A DNA stretch of 64,000 nt. It comes from Fratercula arctica (taxonomy: Eukaryota > Chordata > Aves > Charadriiformes > Alcidae). How positions within the stretch are numbered: the first letter of the stretch is position 1; each line of letters begins with the position of its first letter. The translations under genes were made by a program, and so were the position numbers. Shown here piece by piece: positions 50,701 to 57,400 of this stretch. The notes beneath the pieces were generated by a model. The model saw nothing but the letters and a program-made list of their open reading frames with translations, made no database searches and was not told the DNA's origin. The stretch is taken from NCBI GenBank assembly GCA_947846985.1, contig CANTUZ010000004.1, positions 47,539,672 through 47,603,671 of the forward strand, given 5' to 3'.

Positions 50701-52249
50701 GCTCCGGCGACAGGCTGCTGCCCACACAGACCATCTGAGAGACGTTCTTAAGATCCAGGAGCAGGAGCTAAAGGGGGAATTCGAGCAGGTAAGGGAGCAG
50801 AGTTCCCAAGGGCATTAGGGGGATATTTGAACCCTTGCAAAGCAAGTGCGTCACAGGATGAGAGTCGCAAACCATCTGCCAGAAGACTGAAATGCAGGCT
50901 GGGGAGGGAAATGATGGAGATGATGAAATGAAGCGGCTGAATGCATAGGTTTTATTCAGACTTGTCTTCAAACCTTTTGCTATAGGTGAGAAATTTTTGA
51001 CAGTTGCAAGTGCAGTAACTGTTAAATTCACCCTAATAAGGCTTCCTACTAGTATATTATATTTACTCTATGTGTTGTCCCTAGCAAGAACAACAGATTT
51101 ATAGAAATATAAAAGTTAAATATAACTTATCAGACCAGAAACAGCTGTTTTGTATCTCGCTTTGTTTCAGAACTTATCCGAGAAACTCAGTGAACAAGAA
51201 ATGCAATTCAGACGCCTTACTCAGGAGCAGCTCGACAACTTCACGTTGGACATAAACACTGCCTACGCCAGGCTGAAAGGAATTGAGCAAGCAGTTGAGA
51301 GTGAGCACGGAAACTGCGTCTTTTTAAGGACTAAAGTTGTGATCCCTTAAGGCCCCTTACCCAAACCTGTATGCTTAAGCACAGGCTTTGGCACGTAGCT
51401 CATGGGCCTGGGTGTCCCCACGCTGCTGAGCGCCCAGCAGATCCCAGCTGCACGAGTCCAAGGCTGTCATTTTGTTCCGTTCCTGACTTGCAGATCAGAC
51501 TTGCTTTGAGATCAAGTGCCGAGGGGGGCGACTGCTTTTGAAAGCAGAGTGTTCAGAGGGACGGGTTTTGCTGCTTGTGTTCAAAACTCTTCCCGCATGT
51601 GTGCCCCCAACTGAGAGTCCCTTTCTTGGCTTATTTTGCAGGTCACGCAGTAGCAGAAGAGGAAGCCAGAAAGGCCCATCAGCTCTGGCTTTCTGTTGAA
51701 GCACTCAAATACTGCATGAAGACAGCCTCCGGGGATAGTCCCACAGAACCACTGGAGAGCGCGGTGAAGGCCATCAAAGCCAGTTGTTCTGACAACGCGT
51801 TTACAGAAACCTTAACGGCAGCTCTCCCTCAGGAGTCCCTGACGCGGGGAGTCTACAGTGAGGAGGCCCTCAGAGCACGTTTCTACACAGTCCAAAAACT
51901 GGCCAAAAGAGTGGCTATGATTGATGAAACAAGAAACAGCTTGTACCAATACTTCTTGTCTTACCTGCAGTCGCTGCTCATGTTTCACCCTCAGCAGCTG
52001 AAGCCACCTGCCGAGCTCAGCCCCGACGACCTTGACACGTTTAAATTACTGTCTTACGCTTCGTATTGCATTGAACACGGCGATCTGGAGCTGGCAGCTA
52101 AATTTGTCAACCAGTTAAGAGGAGAGTCTAGGAGAGTGGCACACGACTGGCTGACTGAAGCTCGAATGACCCTAGAAACAAAACAAATTGTGGATATCTT
52201 GACAGCGTATGCCAGTGCTGTGGGGTTAGGAACAACTCAAGTGCAGTGA
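26714..52249 (+). CDS. IMMT: IMMT (MIC60/mitofilin), MICOS core subunit (gene span, 15 coding exons)
   Basis: MIC60 is the inner-membrane anchor of the MICOS complex. It holds cristae junctions open and links to the outer-membrane SAM complex. The 15 exons sum to 2232 nt, i.e. 743 residues plus stop (human 758), and every junction keeps frame. Residues 1 to about 36 form an Arg-rich, acid-poor targeting presequence. About 47-66 are one glycine-rich membrane span ([20 protein letters not shown]). A variable linker to about 200 is followed by a long Ala/Glu/Lys/Gln-rich coiled coil (about 206-535). About 545-735 form the conserved C-terminal mitofilin domain, including [20 protein letters not shown] and [20 protein letters not shown]. 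The ATG context GAGGCCATGC is adequate. Compared with human, the variable linker is shorter and the terminal PE is absent. It shares its promoter with MRPL35 and converges on PTCD3. Confidence 0.97.
27078..27249. promoter_or_regulatory. Three ZNF143/Staf (SBS)-like motifs
   Basis: The motif ACTACAATTCCCAGCATGC or its reverse appears three times: ACTACGAGTCCCGGCGTGCA at 27078-27097 (+), GGCATGCTGGTCCTTGTAGT at 27142-27161 (reverse) and TGCATGCTGGGGGATGTAGT at 27230-27249 (reverse). Each is about 20 bp and near consensus. Clustering within 172 bp of a CpG-island promoter is typical of functional sites. The factor assignment is by motif alone. Confidence 0.7.
27730..28158 (+). repeat. CR1 LINE 3' end, 5'-truncated, sense orientation
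   Basis: Starting near GGGCTGGAGCACCTGTGCTA, the sequence carries the classic CR1 ORF2 end ([19 protein letters not shown] and [18 protein letters not shown]), a frame break at about 27935, the 3'UTR, and a terminal CTATTCTATGATTCTGTGAT tail. It lies in IMMT intron 1 just outside the CpG island and is inactive. Confidence 0.93.
31379..31440 (-). repeat. Short CR1 3'-end fragment, reverse orientation
   Basis: TTGGGAGGGACCTCAAAAGA followed by TCATCTGGTGCAA is the reverse complement of the CR1 3'UTR end seen at 35785-35825. Only about 60 bp remain recognisable. Confidence 0.6.
32947..33023 (+). CDS. IMMT: IMMT exon 2
   Basis: Acceptor CCCCTTGCAG, donor GG|GTACGT. It encodes [20 protein letters not shown] and SSGESG, the Arg/Tyr-rich rest of the targeting presequence. 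It ends with two bases of a Gly codon (phase 2). Confidence 0.94.
33460..33649 (+). CDS. IMMT: IMMT exon 3 (membrane span)
   Basis: Acceptor CCCCCTGCAG, donor GTAAGT. It contains the single inner-membrane helix with repeated small residues ([13 protein letters not shown]), then the conserved intermembrane-space motif [20 protein letters not shown]. Length 190 nt, ending in phase 0. Confidence 0.97.
33650..35086 (+). other. IMMT: IMMT intron 3
   Basis: AT-rich and non-coding, with a short T run near 33692-33705. I recognise no repeat or RNA gene. Confidence 0.6.
35087..35207 (+). CDS. IMMT: IMMT exon 4
   Basis: Acceptor TTTTTCAAG, donor GAAG|GTAACT. It encodes [20 protein letters not shown] and a Ser/Thr/Glu-rich linker ending [22 protein letters not shown] is nearly invariant with human. 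It leaves one base (phase 1). Confidence 0.95.
35769..38555 (-). mobile_element. CR1 LINE, about 2.8 kb, reverse orientation, degenerate ORF2
   Basis: Read on the minus strand, the element begins near the N-terminus of ORF2 ([17 protein letters not shown]) and runs through an AP-endonuclease domain ([29 protein letters not shown]). It continues through the linker ([19 protein letters not shown]), the reverse transcriptase ([24 protein letters not shown] and a changed FTDDTK catalytic box) and the C-terminal domain ([17 protein letters not shown]). It ends in the 3'UTR tail ATTCTATGATTCTATG. Several frameshifts and stops make it inactive. It fills most of IMMT intron 4 in antisense and is 5'-truncated at about 38540-38565, just upstream of the IMMT branch site. 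No clear target duplication is seen, as usual for CR1. Confidence 0.95.
38572..38578 (+). promoter_or_regulatory. IMMT: Consensus branch-point sequence for IMMT exon 5
   Basis: TACTAAC, the optimal branch-site heptamer, ends 29-32 nt before the exon 5 acceptors and is followed by a T-rich tract. Position and sequence are those expected of the functional branch point. Confidence 0.7.
38608..38688 (+). CDS. IMMT: IMMT exon 5 (tandem NAGNAG acceptor)
   Basis: The acceptor reads TTTAACAGCAG, so splicing can begin at 38608 (adds Ala: [10 protein letters not shown]) or at 38611 (EGKAAAQII). Both keep frame. It encodes the AAQIISATG motif shared with human AAQIISAAG and ends EE G|GTGAAA, a weak donor, in phase 1. 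Human has extra linker residues after this point (an alternatively used segment) that I could not find here. Confidence 0.9.
38689..39821 (+). other. IMMT: IMMT intron 5
   Basis: It contains an A17 run near 39452-39468. I searched for the extra linker exon used in some human IMMT isoforms and saw no convincing match. Confidence 0.55.
39822..39923 (+). CDS. IMMT: IMMT exon 6
   Basis: Acceptor CTTCTGAATAG, donor GTAAGT. It encodes [20 protein letters not shown] then [25 protein letters not shown] is conserved with human. It leaves one base of the next Ala codon. Confidence 0.95.
39924..42568 (+). other. IMMT: IMMT intron 6
   Basis: Holds the older CR1 copy. A 152-codon minus-strand open frame at 41462-41920 has no recognisable content. 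The remainder is unremarkable. Confidence 0.6.
40100..40760 (-). repeat. Older CR1 fragment, reverse orientation
   Basis: The reverse CR1 3' end (GTTTGGGTTGGAATGGAC) is followed by diverged reverse ORF2 C-terminus sequence. A stretch around 40700-40750 parallels the GGACCCCCAGGTCC...GAGCTGCTGCC region of the younger copy at 36410. It is clearly older than the copy at 35769. It lies in IMMT intron 6; the upper boundary is uncertain. Confidence 0.8.
42569..42705 (+). CDS. IMMT: IMMT exon 7
   Basis: A long T-tract acceptor (TTTTTTTCCAG) and a GTAAAC donor. It encodes [20 protein letters not shown] and then [20 protein letters not shown], the start of the coiled coil. The human counterpart reads [20 protein letters not shown]. 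Ends in phase 0. Confidence 0.96.
43725..43828 (+). CDS. IMMT: IMMT exon 8
   Basis: Acceptor TGTGCTTCTTAG, donor AA|GTAAGT. It encodes [20 protein letters not shown] and [14 protein letters not shown], a coiled-coil segment conserved with human ([17 protein letters not shown]). Leaves two bases (phase 2). Confidence 0.96.
43829..45330 (+). other. IMMT: IMMT intron 8
   Basis: Contains an ATTT/ACTT tetranucleotide stretch at about 44698-44728 and AT-rich sequence. No gene or transposon recognised. Confidence 0.55.
45331..45466 (+). CDS. IMMT: IMMT exon 9
   Basis: Acceptor CTCCCTTTTCAG, donor GTAACG. It encodes [20 protein letters not shown] and a segment ending [13 protein letters not shown], closely matching human. 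Ends in phase 0. Confidence 0.97.
46306..46435 (+). CDS. IMMT: IMMT exon 10
   Basis: Acceptor TTTGTTGCAG, donor CTGA|GTAAGT. It encodes [20 protein letters not shown] and a segment ending [13 protein letters not shown]. It leaves one base, which is completed by the microexon. Confidence 0.97.
46436..47612 (+). other. IMMT: IMMT intron 10
   Basis: Unremarkable sequence. Reading through the donor would stay open for about 40 codons, which I regard as chance. Confidence 0.55.
47613..47627 (+). CDS. IMMT: IMMT exon 11, a 15-nt microexon
   Basis: CTTTCTGTTGCAG precedes and GTGAGT follows AGATAACTGACTTAG. With the A left by exon 10 it reads KITDL, then the G is completed by exon 12 to Ala, giving [16 protein letters not shown] against human GMSVSDLADKLSTDDL. 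Its five residues are needed to align with human, and skipping it would keep frame (GL-T-GQLST). An overlapping alternative AG two bases later would produce a stop, so the chosen acceptor is well supported. Confidence 0.9.
47628..49237 (+). other. IMMT: IMMT intron 11
   Basis: 1.6 kb, no gene or clear repeat recognised. It ends in the pyrimidine tract CCCTGTGTTTTCTTTAG. Confidence 0.55.
49238..49461 (+). CDS. IMMT: IMMT exon 12
   Basis: Acceptor TTTTCTTTAG, donor AAG|GTAAAG. It encodes [40 protein letters not shown] and onwards to EIEIEQEKK, the highly charged central coiled coil. Ends in phase 0. Confidence 0.97.
49462..50656 (+). other. IMMT: IMMT intron 12
   Basis: Carries the ancient LINE fragment at its start and otherwise nothing recognised. 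Confidence 0.55.
49495..49752 (+). repeat. Ancient CR1/L3-like 3' end fragment
   Basis: The closing phrase GATCTGACCCAGTATG is the signature 3' end of old amniote CR1/L3 LINEs, preceded by diverged sequence compatible with an ORF2 C-terminus. The boundaries are estimates. Recognised from memory. Confidence 0.4.
50657..50788 (+). CDS. IMMT: IMMT exon 13
   Basis: Acceptor TGTATGTACAG, donor CAG|GTAAGG. Exactly 44 codons encode [20 protein letters not shown] and a segment ending QELKGEFEQ, matching human [23 protein letters not shown] in its second half. Symmetrical phase 0. Confidence 0.97.
51171..51300 (+). CDS. IMMT: IMMT exon 14
   Basis: Acceptor TTTGTTTCAG, donor GAGA|GTGAGC. It encodes [40 protein letters not shown] and AVE, the end of the coiled coil. 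Leaves one base. Confidence 0.97.
51642..52249 (+). CDS. IMMT: IMMT exon 15 (mitofilin domain and stop)
   Basis: Acceptor TTATTTTGCAG. A single 608-nt exon encodes [20 protein letters not shown] through the C-terminal mitofilin signature region ([60 protein letters not shown]) to GLGTTQVQ and a TGA stop. This conserved domain is needed for MICOS assembly through its contact with CHCHD3/MIC19. Human continues with two more residues (PE). Confidence 0.98.
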
Positions 52250-52605
52250 GGTAGGATTGTAGTTTCGGAGGCTGTTCAGCAATCATTTGTGCTGGAAAGA
52301 AATCCCATGATCTCCTAAGGGTTGCAAACCAAGCTGTTGGCAGGGGCTGGAAGCGTTAAATGAAAGCACGGGTACGGTCTTGTTTCCTTGCACTGTATTT
52401 AACTTCACCACCTGTTGTATTTGTATTGATTTTGAGTTATCATGACAACCAACTTCAGGAAGCTTCTCTACAATTTGTGTAACAATTTTATTTCCCCATC
52501 TTACCAAGCAGGCTTGTGATCCAACCAAAATAATGTTTGTAACCTACCATTAATGATTTGCCACTCTGTCAGCTGAATAAAACAAGACTTCAACTATTTT
52601 TTCCT
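52250..52605 (+). other. IMMT: IMMT 3'UTR
   Basis: About 350 nt after the stop, ending shortly after the AATAAA at 52576. The end point is inferred. Confidence 0.75.
52576..52581 (+). terminator. IMMT: IMMT poly(A) signal
   Basis: AATAAA in AGCTGAATAAAACAAGACTT, with a TTTTTTCCTGCTGTTTGGT downstream element of the GU/U-rich type. Confidence 0.8.
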
Positions 52606-53744
52606 GCTGTTTGGTCTCCTATTTAAAAACCAAATACAGCTGGGCAGTACAGGAGCAGCCTTTCTCCATGACCTGAAGAAATTAAAACCTATCTCTGTTT
52701 TACTCCTTTGAAGGAGCAGGAATTAATTGATGTGATCAATGTGTCTATTCATTAATTTATACAGCTGTAAAAAAAAATAATTATAAAATCCATATATGAG
52801 TACAGGTTTATGTAGACACAACTTAGGGTGGTCTCAGAGCACACGTTCTGGTGGGCATCTACCCCTCTATGTTTCTTGGCAGACCTGCCCTTCCATAGTT
52901 TTACAAGACCAGGTATTTATGTCTAGAAGCCAGACTTTGATTCAACCATGAGAACTGACGTAAAGACCATGCTCCTTCCTTTCCCTTAATTCTTATCATC
53001 AGTGAAGAAAGATTCATCAAAAACTTAATTAGTACTCACGTGCTGAAATGAGTAACTGTAGCTTTGTCTACTCCCTGATCCAGTTTGGAATTGTTGGTAC
53101 AATAAAGCAGAGAGCATAACACCACCTCTGAAAGCTCTTTATCTTTGATCTACCCCTTAACCTGTACTTGTCACACGTTTCTGGAACAGGCATGTTTGCT
53201 TTCTGGAGCAGATCTTGCCTTCAAACAGCTTTCCTGCCCAGCCACTCCTGTAATGTGAGGAGGAACACTGGACTTTCAGCCATTCAGCTGTAGTTTGTTC
53301 TACTTCTAGCAGCTGTTATTTCCCAGACTCATTACTTGAATTATCCTCAAGCTGCTTTCCACAGCAGTGTGCTCTTACTTGTCCTGCAGCATCATGCACA
53401 TCGAGGTTTTATTTTTCACAAAGAGAATCATCTGTTAACTACTTTTCACTGGAATATGGTTTAATCCTCTTACAAGAGGATTTAAGACCATTCTTTACCT
53501 GTTGAAGATAACTACCTCAAAAAAACCTTCAAGCTTCCTCTACGCGCTGAGAACAGCAGCACAATGCTGTGAGGGCCAGTTAACTGCAAGGCAGAGAACA
53601 GAACAGCGCAGTCATCCATCTTCCCAATCACCTCGTTAGCTTTATTGCTGTATTCTGCATGAACTTTACTCACTCTCTCCCAGAGCAGCCGCAACACTTC
53701 ATAATCAACAGGTTTTGCTCAGGGATTATCAGAATACAGCTGTA
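52606..53744. other. Spacer between the convergent IMMT and PTCD3 genes
   Basis: About 1.1 kb separates the two predicted 3' ends. No coding signal, RNA gene or clear transposon was recognised. A second minus-strand AATAAA near 53640 could extend the PTCD3 mRNA slightly into it. Confidence 0.6.
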
Positions 53745-54383
53745 TTTAATGTCAGACATTTATTAGATGCAGTCTCCAGCTGTACAAATCGTAGCTTTGT
53801 AACATCTACAGTCCAAAGCCTGTCCCAAAACACCAAAAAGGATGACAAATAACACCACAGGTGATGAGTATCGCATTACTTACAGTGTTTACATACAGAG
53901 TAAACTTGATATTTAAGTAGTTCATTAAAGTCAGCTGGAAAGGAGTTAAATCTTGTGCAGGTTTAAGTCACAGGAGGTCCAAGGGAAGTCCTGCTCAAGC
54001 TGCCAAAGTCTTGTACCTGCTGGGCAACGTCCAGGAAGCAGCACTCCTCTCTCAGCAGCCCTCCAGTACCTCAGCCAAGCTGCTCAAGGCCGCAGTTGCC
54101 GGGCAGGAGCTACCTCCTCCAGGGAGTGGTGTGGAAGAGGCTCTGTTGGTGTAGCCCATGCTGAGGTTGAAGTTAGCAATAGCGTTAAACAGAACAGCTT
54201 CCAGCTTGCTCCAACGAGGACAGTACACAAGCAGGTCCTGTACCAGAATGCTCCGGAGTGCTCAGCAGTGCTGCAGCACCTCCCAGAAGCCATCCCTGCA
54301 GTGATTTCACTTCTCACAGAAGCCTCCTGGTGTGGAGGAAGCGCTCGCTCCCATTTTTCCCACGGGGAAGGCAAGAGGGACAA
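53745..54383 (-). other. PTCD3: PTCD3 3'UTR
   Basis: Non-coding minus-strand sequence from the TAG stop to the poly(A) signal. The apparent 144-codon + strand frame here (53953-54387) lies antisense to it and resembles nothing known. Confidence 0.65.
53759..53764 (-). terminator. PTCD3: Candidate PTCD3 poly(A) signal
   Basis: TTTATT on the + strand (AATAAA on -) about 620 nt past the PTCD3 stop. Confidence 0.55.
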
Positions 54384-54459
54384 CTAGTCATGGTCACTAT
54401 CGCTATCGCTGTCACTATCGCTGCTGTCGCTGTCTGACTTGACACTCTCCAATGTCTTC
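54384..54459 (-). CDS. PTCD3: PTCD3 last exon (acidic Ser/Asp tail)
   Basis: Acceptor TCCATCTGCAG. It completes an Arg codon, then reads KTLESVK followed by [17 protein letters not shown] and a TAG stop. The human protein ends in a similar but not identical Ser/Asp tract (SSSDSDSDTSEGK). The tail is low-complexity and likely disordered, and resembles a CK2 substrate (inference). Confidence 0.95.
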
Positions 54460-57400
54460 CTGCAGATGGAAAACAGTCCAGTTATCAGTCAGTTCATTGT
54501 GGCTTTTGCTTGAAAAGAGATATCCAAAACACGGGATAAACACCCTCCAAAGAGAATATTACGGGCTGTCTGAAGAACACGGTCCACCCAGCATTTGGTA
54601 GAAGCACACCCCCTTCCTTTTGGAAAAGCAGACTACTTCCGTTACCCAGAAAGTGGTGGGCCAGCTGTCAAGCGTGCTCGACTTTTATTTATTCATTCCC
54701 TTGACCAGACCAGTAGCTCCTAACTGTGGTCCTCAAGGCTAAGCCCATCATCTGAGCTTGGCTGCATCAGCTCAGAGACCAACCATGGTGTACTGAAGAT
54801 TGACCATGAGCCTCAGAACCCATGAACCACGCACAGGGCCATCCTGTACCACTTCCCTGTGTCTTCTAGGTGGCCAGACCCAGCTAGGGCAAGATTCTGG
54901 GAAAGAAAAGTGAAAGCAGATCTGAGCAGTGGATAAGGCTAACCTCATCGTGGAAAGTTACCTCCCCCCCTCTTAGGTGGTATGGATACAGCATGGGATC
55001 AAAAACTGAGGGGACAACTGTTCTGAAAGCCAGCTCTCTGCTGCCTTGGCAGAGAAACCTTTCCACAGGTTCCCCTCAACCACCCTGTCTACGATACCCC
55101 TTCAGCTGTATCTTGAAGTACTCCAACTTACCTCTGCTTTTCAGAGAGTTCAAATTCCTTCTCCGCTCTGCTTTTAAGCCTTTGAGATGAAGGAAGACCG
55201 AGGGACACTGCCAGCTTTACCAGCTTAATTGCCTCATCTGGGCAATTTGTTTGTTTAGCACAATCCAAGAACTCATCCATCACCTGGTCACTGCAAAAGC
55301 AAAGGCAAAGAGTGACTGTTCATGGGTGCCCAGGTGAGGTAGTCATTAACTTACAGCAGGTGCTTTAGAGGGAGAGGAGATGACAGATTTTTCAGCTCAC
55401 TCAACCGGCCCAATTCTGCTCCTGACAGGAATTTCACCTCAGCCTTGACCCCGTACCAATGTGATGCAGTTGGAAACTCCTATCCTAGCAGAAAGAAATA
55501 CTTCTCTTGCACAAAAACAAGGCAGCAGCTTACTGCCAGGATAAGCCTAAATAACCTTCCCCTTTCTACAGTCCCCACATCAGGCCCTCACTCTCTTTTA
55601 CATGGCTGGCAGAGGTAAAGCAACAGTGTACAGCACTTTAAATCAAAGGCAGTCTGCCAGAGGCTGCTGTGCTGCGCGTGGGCACTGGGAGCCACTGACA
55701 GCTGGCTTTGCTCTGCCAGCTCCATTTCATGTCAAAGTGCTGGCTCTGCTCCTTCGTCACCTGCGACAGCTGCTGGAGGCACCTCTCACCTTTAGGCAGG
55801 GAAACAAGCAAGCGTCTGCAGCTGGTGCTGCAGGGAGCTTGGCAGACAAGGGAAGGAAGTGAACCAGAAGAGACTGATCCATTTGGTAATAGCAGGGAAA
55901 CTATTTACCATCACATTCATAACCCATGGCATTCACAAACCACCAGCTACACCATGATTTCAGAAGAATTCTTCTTTCCCTATTCCCCACATTGACACAG
56001 GGGTTGTGACATGGTTTGGCAGTGTCAAGGCTTCCTTGGGCCACGCTAGTGGCAGTCTGCGGAACCGAGCAAGCACAGAATGCCACTAACAGCTGCCTTC
56101 GGTACTGCACACCCTCGCTGGTGCAGGCAGCCAGAGAACATTGTGCATCTCAGTGAAATTCCCATTTCCAACATCAGATTTAAAGTGTTCATTTCCGTGA
56201 GCAGCAGCAGTTGTTTGGTGCTTTTTGTTTTGTGTTTTGTTTTTTTTTTTTAATGCATTACTATTCCGTAGAAGTTGTTTTCTACTTCAAACAGTATTTT
56301 TTCCTCCAAAATCCTGAGAAAAGCTAACTGTTGTAGCCTAACAGGGTACCACATAAGATTTAGGGTTTGACTTGATAAACTTGTCTTCGGAAATCCAGAC
56401 ACCTCTGAAGCCCCTGTGCTTGGTTAATAGCATTTTAGAATTTTTTTGAGCACACGGGAAATGAGATGTTTTCACGAGTCCTGCTTAGACTGATTTCTAA
56501 TGCCAAGTTCATCAGTGGCACTTTTCTCCATGTCCCAGAGCTTCATTCAGTGACATCTCAAGGATCCACCATTTAACACCCCACACCCCCCTCCCCCCCG
56601 GCTTTGCATTTTCAACATTTTTTGAGACAGAAAGGTCTTGGAACATATCAGTTGGATAAACAAATACCCGCACTCACAGGGACAGACACACACAAACTCA
56701 CACTTCGGAAATAACACAGATATGGACTACTATTGTTGGTTATAATACAGATGCAAAATTTCAGCCAAAGGGGAGACTCAGTACCTGAAGTCAGAACCTA
56801 AAAGTACTCACGTAGGAATCCTATTGATTTGCTGGAAACGCTCCATCATGCTCCTGTTCAAAAGAAAAAAAAAATAATAAAACCCACCACAAAACAAGGG
56901 AACAGACAGGTATTAAATCTCTTGGATAAGCCCCTGATGAAACACAGGCAAGCTCCATTTCATTAAATGATCTTCCCCTCAGATCTGAAACAAATCCCAT
57001 GCTGTGTTCTTGCAGATGCAATGTGTGCCAGCTAACATAATTGATTAAACACAGAATGTCTTAACTAGTGCAGAAAATCTAAAAAGTGTAGCTGGTGGCA
57101 AGTTTACTTTTAAAATATTACATATTTTTAGAAAGGTACTTGCCACGTCTTTTTTTCAAATGAATCTGTGCAAAGAGAACATCTGTATTTAAGAGAAAAT
57201 AGCTCAGAACCTTAAATTGGAGGCTAGATATTTTAACCACTATTTCAAGTTGACAGCATGTAGGACAGTAAATTCTAGCTTCTGAAGAGTACTAAAAATA
57301 TTCTCTTTAGATTTTTCATTAGGGTTAATTCTAATTAAAAGTTTAATTAAACTCTAATTAATTGCTTTAGCAGTTTAAAGTTCAAAGGCTACTAAAAATT

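Noticed and set aside
53953..54387. 144-codon + strand open frame
   Set aside because: Lies antisense over the PTCD3 3'UTR and final codons; no recognisable protein and no conserved start.
54700..54830. snoRNA-like order of GATGATG and CTGA words on the minus strand of the last PTCD3 intron
   Set aside because: Boxes are in the wrong order and spacing for a C/D snoRNA, and no U6-complementary guide is present; better described as an inverted repeat.
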